The notes under the pieces: generated by a model
The model's database searches: none
Told to the model about the DNA's origin: nothing
The model's input: the letters and a program-made list of their open reading frames with translations, nothing else
Shown: one piece after another, positions 58,960 through 64,000 of the stretch
How the letters are laid out: each line of letters starts with the position of its first letter
Numbering within the stretch: the first letter of the stretch is position 1
From: Clostridiales bacterium
GTDB lineage: Bacteria > Bacillota > Clostridia > Oscillospirales > Oscillospiraceae
Assembly: GCA_022785125.1 (NCBI GenBank)
Contig: JALFRA010000021.1
Location: 62,001-126,000, forward strand
Direction of reading: 5' to 3'
DNA: 64,000 bases
Translations under genes and position numbers: made by a program

Positions 58960-59319
58960 ATGATCAACAGACCCGATACCAACGCTCAGCGGCTTAAGCG
59001 CCACAAGAGAGTGCGCGGCAAGATTTCCGGCACGCCCGAGCGTCCCCGTCTCAATGTGTTCCGCAGCAACACCAACATCTATGCCCAGATCATCGACGAT
59101 GTGAACGGCAAGACTCTGGTGTCCGCTTCCTCCATGGATAAGGGCTTTGAGGGCAAGGGCTCCGACTGCGAGGCCGCCAAGAAGGTTGGCCTGGCTGTCG
59201 CCGAGCGCGCCAAGGCCGCCGGCATCGAGAACGTCGTGTTCGACCGCGGCGGTTACGTCTACCACGGCCGCGTACAGGCCCTGGCCGAAGGCGCCCGTGA
59301 GGGCGGCCTGCAGTTCTAA
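58960..59319 (+). CDS. rplR: 50S ribosomal protein L18
   Basis: 119 residues, complete ([20 protein letters not shown]-type [58 protein letters not shown]). Binds 5S rRNA. Confidence 0.98.
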   Translation: MINRPDTNAQRLKRHKRVRGKISGTPERPRLNVFRSNTNIYAQIIDDVNGKTLVSASSMDKGFEGKGSDCEAAKKVGLAVAERAKAAGIENVVFDRGGYVYHGRVQALAEGAREGGLQF

Positions 59320-59336
59320 GGGAGGAGGAAGATTAA

Positions 59337-59837
59337 ATGGCTCGTTTTGAAAGAGAACCCAGCGAGTTCACCGAGAAGCTGGTTGCCCTGAACCGCGTGT
59401 CCAAGACCGTTAAGGGCGGTCGTATCTTCAAGTTTGCCGCCCTGATGGTGGTAGGCGACGAGAAGGGCCGCGTGGGCTTCGGCCTGGGCAAGGCCGCTGA
59501 GGTGCCCGAGGCCATCCGCAAGGGCATCGAGGATGCCAAGAAGAATATGTGCAACGTGACTCTGTCCGGCACTACCATTCCCCACGAGGTCATTGGCGAG
59601 TTCGGCGCCGGCCGCGTGCTCCTGAAGCCCGCTGCCCCCGGTACCGGTATCATCGCCGGCGGCCCCGTCCGCGCCGTCATGGAGGCCGCCGGCATCCGTG
59701 ACATCCGCGCCAAGTGCCTGCGCTCCAACAACCCGCAGAACGTGGTCTCCGCCACCTTCGAGGGCCTGAAGGCTCTCCGTGGCCCCGAGGAGGTCGCCCG
59801 CATCCGCGGCAAGAGCGTCAGCGAGATCGTAGGTTAA
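59337..59837 (+). CDS. rpsE: 30S ribosomal protein S5
   Basis: 166 residues. N-terminal dsRBD-like domain ([19 protein letters not shown]-type sequence, [20 protein letters not shown]) and C-terminal domain ([20 protein letters not shown]). Part of the mRNA entry helicase. Confidence 0.98.
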   Translation: MARFEREPSEFTEKLVALNRVSKTVKGGRIFKFAALMVVGDEKGRVGFGLGKAAEVPEAIRKGIEDAKKNMCNVTLSGTTIPHEVIGEFGAGRVLLKPAAPGTGIIAGGPVRAVMEAAGIRDIRAKCLRSNNPQNVVSATFEGLKALRGPEEVARIRGKSVSEIVG

Positions 59838-59851
59838 GGAGGGCCGTGAAC

Positions 59852-60034
59852 ATGGCTAATCTGAACATCAAGCTGGTCAAGAGCCTGAACGGCCGCATTG
59901 CCAAGCATAAGGCCACCGCCGAGGCTCTGGGGCTGCGCCACATCGGCGACACCACCGTACAGCCCGACAACGAGGCTACCCGCGGCAAGATTGCCCACAT
60001 CGGCTATCTGCTGCAGGTGACCGAGGAAAAGTAA
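59852..60034 (+). CDS. rpmD: 50S ribosomal protein L30
   Basis: 60 residues ([39 protein letters not shown]). Short form typical of bacteria. Confidence 0.97.
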   Translation: MANLNIKLVKSLNGRIAKHKATAEALGLRHIGDTTVQPDNEATRGKIAHIGYLLQVTEEK

Positions 60035-60047
60035 GGAGGTGCGCGAA

Positions 60048-60488
60048 ATGAATCTGCATGATCTTTCCCCCGCTGCCGGTTCCAACCCCAAGGCTTACCG
60101 CAAGGGCCGCGGCAACGGTTCCGGTAACGGCAAGACTGCCGGCCGCGGTCAGAAGGGCCAGTGGTCCCGTTCCGGCGGCGGCGTCCGCGTGGGTTTTGAA
60201 GGCGGCCAGATGCCTCTGACCCGCCGTATCCCCAAGCGGGGCTTCAACAACATCTTTGCCAAGCCCCTGGAGGCCATCAACGTTGCCGCTCTGAACAAGT
60301 TCGAGGACGGCGCTGTGGTCAATGTGTGCGACCTGCTGGAGAAGGGCATCCTCTCCAAGTGTGAGTATGGCTACAAGGTGCTGGGCAACGGCACCCTGAC
60401 CAAGAAGCTGACCGTCCGTGCCTCCGCTTTCTCCGCCTCCGCCAAGGAGAAGATCGTGGCGGCAGGTGGAAAGTACGAGGTGGTCTAA
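60048..60488 (+). CDS. rplO: 50S ribosomal protein L15
   Basis: 146 residues from the ATG with AAGGAGGT upstream. Gly/Arg-rich N-terminus ([20 protein letters not shown]) followed by the folded domain ([17 protein letters not shown]). The stop abuts the secY start. Confidence 0.97.
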   Translation: MNLHDLSPAAGSNPKAYRKGRGNGSGNGKTAGRGQKGQWSRSGGGVRVGFEGGQMPLTRRIPKRGFNNIFAKPLEAINVAALNKFEDGAVVNVCDLLEKGILSKCEYGYKVLGNGTLTKKLTVRASAFSASAKEKIVAAGGKYEVV

Positions 60489-61820
60489 GTGATCGAGACC
60501 ATCCGTAACGCGTGGAAGATCCCCGAGCTGCGCAAGAAGATCCTTTTTACCGTCTTCGCGCTGCTCATCTTCCGGCTGGGCTCGGTGGTTCCTGTTCCCT
60601 TTATCAACAGTGATCTGCTGGGCGACACCCTGAACAGCATGGGCGGTATTTTCTCCCTGCTGGGCACCATGAACGGCACCGCCTTCTCCATGGCCGCCGT
60701 TTTTGCCCTGGGCGTACAGCCGTATATCAACAGCTCCATCATCATCCAGCTGCTCACCGTGGCCATCCCCGCCCTGGAGCGTCTCCAGCGGGACGGCGGC
60801 GAGGAGGGGCGGAAGAAGATCGCGGCCATCACCCGTTACGTGACCGTGGCTATCGCTATCCTGCAGGGCCTGGGCTACTATACCCTGGTCGCCAGCACCA
60901 ACAACGGTATCTTGCTGGACACCGCCGGTCTGCCCGGCTGGTGGGTGGCCGTTGTGATCATTCTGTGCTTTACCGCCGGTTCCGCCTTTGTTATGTGGCT
61001 GGGTGAGCAGATCACCGAGTTCGGCATCGGCAACGGCATCTCCATCATCCTGTTCGCCGGCATCCTGTCCCGGGTGCCCAGCATGGTCGCCACCATCTAC
61101 GCCGGCATCATGAATAACCTCAACGGCATCACCGGCGAGGGTATCTTCAATCTGCCCTGGTGGGGCGCCATCCTCATCGTCATCGGTATGCTGGCCATTG
61201 TGGTGCTCATCGTGTTCATCCAGAACTCCGAGCGCCGCATCCCCGTCCAGTATGCCAAGCGGGTGGTGGGCCGTAAGATGTACGGCGGCCAGTCCAGCCA
61301 CATCCCCCTGAAGGTGAACATGAGCGGCGTTATGCCCATCATCTTCGCTCAGGCCATTGCCTCTCTGCCTGCCACCATCGGTATGTTCTTCGGCAAGAGC
61401 GCCAACAGCGAGGGCGGCTGGGGCGTGTTCCTCAGTGTGTTCAACACCACCAGCGCTGTTTATATCATCGTTTATTTCCTGCTGATCGTTGGCTTCAGCT
61501 ACTTCTATTCCACCATGCAGTTCAATCCCGTGGAAGTGGCCAACAATCTCAAGAAGAACGGCGGCTTTATCCCCGGCTTCCGTCCCGGCAAGCCCACCGC
61601 CGACTTTATCCACAAGGTTCTGGGTAAGATCACCATGTTTGGTGCCCTGTATCTGGCCATTATTGCCATCGCTCCCATTGTCACCGGCGCCATCATCGGC
61701 GTCAGCAGCCTGGCCATCGGCGGTACTTCCGTCATCATCGTGGTGGGCGTTGCTCTGGAGACTACCAAGGCGATGGAGGCTCAGATGATGATGCGCCACT
61801 ACAAGGGCTTCCTGGAGTAA
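60489..61820 (+). CDS. secY: Preprotein translocase subunit SecY
   Basis: 443 residues, ten membrane spans, GTG start directly after the rplO stop, so translation is coupled. Signatures include [11 protein letters not shown] plug region, [29 protein letters not shown] and [13 protein letters not shown]. It forms the protein-conducting channel with SecE and SecG, encoded elsewhere. Confidence 0.98.
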   Translation: MIETIRNAWKIPELRKKILFTVFALLIFRLGSVVPVPFINSDLLGDTLNSMGGIFSLLGTMNGTAFSMAAVFALGVQPYINSSIIIQLLTVAIPALERLQRDGGEEGRKKIAAITRYVTVAIAILQGLGYYTLVASTNNGILLDTAGLPGWWVAVVIILCFTAGSAFVMWLGEQITEFGIGNGISIILFAGILSRVPSMVATIYAGIMNNLNGITGEGIFNLPWWGAILIVIGMLAIVVLIVFIQNSERRIPVQYAKRVVGRKMYGGQSSHIPLKVNMSGVMPIIFAQAIASLPATIGMFFGKSANSEGGWGVFLSVFNTTSAVYIIVYFLLIVGFSYFYSTMQFNPVEVANNLKKNGGFIPGFRPGKPTADFIHKVLGKITMFGALYLAIIAIAPIVTGAIIGVSSLAIGGTSVIIVVGVALETTKAMEAQMMMRHYKGFLE

Positions 61821-61833
61821 GGGGCGAAGGAAA

Positions 61834-62466
61834 ATGAAAATCATTCTTCTGGGCGCCCCCGGCGCCGGAAAGGGTACCCAGGCTGAGATTATCAGCAAGA
61901 AGCTGGGCATCCCCACCATCTCCACCGGTAACATCCTCCGGGCCGCCGTCAAGGCCGGCACCCCCATCGGGCTGGAGGCCAAGAGCTATATGGACGCCGG
62001 CAAGCTGGTTCCCGATGAAGTTATCATCGGCATCATCCAGGAGCGGCTGGCCGAGAGCGATTGCGCCAATGGCTTCATTCTGGACGGCGTGCCCCGCACC
62101 ATCGCTCAGGCCGAGGCTCTGGATGCCCACGGCATCCACTTTGATGCGGTGCTTTCCCTGGAGATCGCTGACAGCGTCATCGAGGCCCGCATGACGGGCC
62201 GCCGGACCTGCCACACCTGCGGCGCCACCTACCACATTGTGGCCGCCCCTCCCAAGCAGGAGGGTGTCTGCGACAAGTGCGGCGGCGAACTGGAGCAGCG
62301 TAAGGACGATCTGCCTGAGACGGTTAAGCACCGCCTGGAGGTCTACCACAACGAGACCGAGCCCCTCAAGGACTACTACCAGGCGCACGGCGTGCTGATG
62401 AGCGTGCCTGACCTGGGCGGGATCGAGGAGACCAACGAAGAGATCATGGAACTGCTGGGGAAGTGA
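61834..62466 (+). CDS. adk: Adenylate kinase, zinc-LID type
   Basis: 210 residues. P-loop [12 protein letters not shown] (7-18), and the LID has CHTC and CDKC, the four-Cys zinc site of Gram-positive enzymes. It balances ATP, ADP and AMP. Standard position after secY. Confidence 0.98.
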   Translation: MKIILLGAPGAGKGTQAEIISKKLGIPTISTGNILRAAVKAGTPIGLEAKSYMDAGKLVPDEVIIGIIQERLAESDCANGFILDGVPRTIAQAEALDAHGIHFDAVLSLEIADSVIEARMTGRRTCHTCGATYHIVAAPPKQEGVCDKCGGELEQRKDDLPETVKHRLEVYHNETEPLKDYYQAHGVLMSVPDLGGIEETNEEIMELLGK

Positions 62467-62472
62467 TTTGAG

Positions 62473-63231
62473 ATGGAAATGATCTCACTGAAATCTCCCC
62501 GTGAAATCGAGCTGATGCGCCGGGCCGGGCGGCTGACCGCCCAGGCCCGGGCGCTGGCCGGTTCCATGGTGCGGCCCGGCGTCACCACCCATGAGATCGA
62601 CACCGCGGTCCGCAAATTTATTGAAAGTCACGGAGCCAAGCCCTCTTTTTTGGGATACGGCGGCTTTTCCGGCTCCGCCTGCATTTCCATCAATGAGCAG
62701 GTCATCCACGGAATTCCCGGTCCCCGGAAGCTGCAGGAGGGCGACATCGTCTCCATTGACGTAGGCGCCTATCTTGACGGTTTTCACGGCGACTGTGCCG
62801 CCACCTTCCCCTGCGGCGAGGTGAGCGACGAGGCGATGCGGCTCATTCGGGTCACCGAGCAGAGCTTCTGGGAGGGGATCCGTCTGGCCCGGCCGGGCAA
62901 GCGGGTGTACGACATCTCCCATGCCGTCCAGCAGTATGTGGAAGCCAATGGCTTCTCCGTGGTGCGGGACTTTGTGGGCCACGGTGTGGGCGCCAAGCTC
63001 CACGAGGCTCCGGAGGTGCCCAACTACGGACCTGCCGGACATGGTCCCCGGCTCCAGTCGGGTATGACCATCGCGGTGGAACCCATGGTGTGCGCCGGCG
63101 ACTGGCGGGTGAAGGTGCTGAAAGACGGCTGGACCACCGTGTCCGCCGACGGCAGCATGACCGCCCACTATGAAAACACCATTCTCATCACCGATGGAGA
63201 GCCTGAAGTGCTCACCGTGGCGGAGGACTGA
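62473..63231 (+). CDS. map: Methionine aminopeptidase type I
   Basis: 252 residues. Metal ligands are in DVGAYLDGFHGD, GHGVGAKLHEAPEVPNYG and the late Glu of MTAHYENTILIT. It removes N-terminal Met from new proteins. Short spacing to adk and to the KOW gene. Confidence 0.97.
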   Translation: MEMISLKSPREIELMRRAGRLTAQARALAGSMVRPGVTTHEIDTAVRKFIESHGAKPSFLGYGGFSGSACISINEQVIHGIPGPRKLQEGDIVSIDVGAYLDGFHGDCAATFPCGEVSDEAMRLIRVTEQSFWEGIRLARPGKRVYDISHAVQQYVEANGFSVVRDFVGHGVGAKLHEAPEVPNYGPAGHGPRLQSGMTIAVEPMVCAGDWRVKVLKDGWTTVSADGSMTAHYENTILITDGEPEVLTVAED

Positions 63232-63233
63232 GT

Positions 63234-63512
63234 ATGGCGGCGGAGTATCCGCGGATCGTCCGCTCACTGGCAGGGCATGACAAGGGGCAGCTGTTCTGCG
63301 TATTGGATCAAGACGGCCCCTATCTGCTGCTCTGCGACGGCAGACGGCGAAAGGCAGAGTCCCCCAAGCGAAAGAAAGCCGTACACACAGTGGACGCCGG
63401 GGACTTCCAACACCCCGTTCTGGAGAAGATCCAAACAGGGGAACCCATCACAAACCGAGAGGTGCGGAGGGCGCTGGCCGCTTTCCGAGCTGAGGAGTCA
63501 AGGAGGGTATGA
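63234..63512 (+). CDS. KOW-domain RNA-binding protein (L14e/L27e-like)
   Basis: 92 residues. [20 protein letters not shown] and [20 protein letters not shown] give the KOW-type SH3 barrel seen in small proteins encoded between map and infA in clostridia. It likely binds rRNA. It starts 2 bp after the map stop. Confidence 0.85.
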   Translation: MAAEYPRIVRSLAGHDKGQLFCVLDQDGPYLLLCDGRRRKAESPKRKKAVHTVDAGDFQHPVLEKIQTGEPITNREVRRALAAFRAEESRRV

Positions 63513-63516
63513 CGCT

Positions 63517-63735
63517 TTGGCAAAAGACGATATGATCGAAGTGGAGGGCGTCGTCACCGAGTCCCTTCCCAATACCACTTTCAAAGTGGACATCGGAAAT
63601 GGCCACATCATTCTGGCCCACATCTCCGGCAAGCTGCGGATGAACTTCATCCGTATTCTGCCCGGCGATAAGGTGACTGTCCAGATGTCCCCCTACGACG
63701 TAACCCGGGGCCGGATCACTTGGCGAAGCAAGTAA
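63517..63735 (+). CDS. infA: Translation initiation factor IF-1
   Basis: 72 residues, exact family length, starting at TTG with AAGGAGGG nine bases upstream: (M)[19 protein letters not shown], then [20 protein letters not shown] and [13 protein letters not shown]. It blocks the 30S A site during initiation. An ATG further upstream is out of frame or gives a non-family N-terminus. Confidence 0.97.
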   Translation: MAKDDMIEVEGVVTESLPNTTFKVDIGNGHIILAHISGKLRMNFIRILPGDKVTVQMSPYDVTRGRITWRSK

Positions 63736-63849
63736 TCCGGCTCATTCCGGCGGGCTCAGGCCTGCCAACCCTATCAATGACCGGTGCGGGTCAGCGGGGC
63801 CTTGCCTCCGCCGTACCGGGGCCATCAGGCTCTACAGGAGGTTAATGAC

Positions 63850-63963
63850 ATGAAAGTTAGACCGTCCGTGAAGCCCATGTGCGAGAAGTGCAAGATCATC
63901 AAGCGCAAGGGCAAGGTCATGGTTATTTGCGAAAACCCCAAGCATAAGCAGAGACAAGGTTAA
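63850..63963 (+). CDS. rpmJ: 50S ribosomal protein L36
   Basis: 37 residues: [20 protein letters not shown] ... [11 protein letters not shown]. Cys11, Cys14, Cys27 and His32 form the zinc site of the C+ form. ACAGGAGG ahead. The 114-bp gap after infA shows no other gene. Confidence 0.97.
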   Translation: MKVRPSVKPMCEKCKIIKRKGKVMVICENPKHKQRQG

Positions 63964-63982
63964 TAGGAGGTGCTGAAACAGT

Positions 63983-64000
63983 ATGGCACGTATTGCTGGC
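63983..64000 (+). CDS. rpsM: 30S ribosomal protein S13, first six codons (partial)
   Basis: MARIAG at the window edge with AGGAGGT upstream; identity from the S13 N-terminus and the usual gene order after rpmJ. Confidence 0.85.

Noticed and set aside
1-64000. CRISPR arrays, rRNA, tRNA, insertion sequences
   Set aside because: No regularly spaced direct repeats, no rRNA segments, no tRNA cloverleaf with a CCA end and no transposase frame were recognised by eye; a dedicated scan could still find a short tRNA.

Overview
The window reads as chromosomal DNA from a GC-rich, spore-forming anaerobic Firmicute, most likely an Oscillospiraceae/Flavonifractor-like gut clostridium. The evidence is inference from content: both dipicolinate synthase subunits (endospores), strong AGGAGG ribosome binding sites, SLH-domain surface proteins, a clostridial-type S10/spc ribosomal operon, a selenium-utilisation locus and BlaI/M56 regulator pairs. 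No rRNA, tRNA, CRISPR array, prophage or transposase gene was found.

Layout. 1-5.2 kb: the tail of an ECF sigma factor with an anti-sigma-like partner, an EF-G paralogue with its own promoter and 5' hairpin, a duplicated copy of that gene's 3' end, and a lipoprotein. 5.2-12.9 kb: a DUF1846 protein on the minus strand, then two BlaI-M56 signalling modules, each with a palindromic operator; the first ends in a small membrane protein, the second in a 53-residue protein. 12.9-21.7 kb: uridine kinase; the selenium block (DUF3343, yedF, yedE, selD on minus, a divergent LysR on plus), in which selD is itself a selenoprotein with in-frame UGA at codon 17; an ATPase, asnA and a MATE pump. 21.8-28.9 kb: a stalk-domain protein, isocitrate dehydrogenase, an SLH-transglutaminase protein and the thiamine-thiazole operon thiS-F-G-H-E. 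29-39.2 kb: a zinc-ribbon/VWA/C-type-lectin protein, a GH3 hydrolase, dipicolinate synthase, a second MATE pump, a remarkable six-hairpin intergenic array, and a large LRR/InlB/SLH surface protein.

39.3-48.4 kb is a nearly complete shikimate-to-phenylpyruvate operon: aroF-aroB-aroA-aroC-pheA-aroK-aroQ, a frameshifted alpha/beta hydrolase, and an in-frame fusion of an aromatic-exporter-like membrane domain to AroE. Upstream of aroF lie a near-consensus promoter, a 30-codon leader ORF rich in Phe, Tyr and Trp codons, and a terminator just before the aroF ribosome binding site. This has the architecture of a ribosome-mediated attenuator for the whole aromatic operon.

48.5-64 kb: an XRE repressor divergent from a GT-C membrane protein, sharing an operator; then the S10/spc/alpha ribosomal operon from rpsJ to the first codons of rpsM, including secY, adk, map, a KOW protein, infA and rpmJ. 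The ribosomal cluster is interrupted by two structured non-coding stretches, between rpsJ and rplC and between rpsN and rpsH.

Strongest leads: the aromatic leader peptide/attenuator, the exporter-AroE fusion, the Sec-containing selD that plain ORF calling truncates, the hairpin array bounded by a 29-bp direct repeat, and the broken duplicate of the EF-G gene end.
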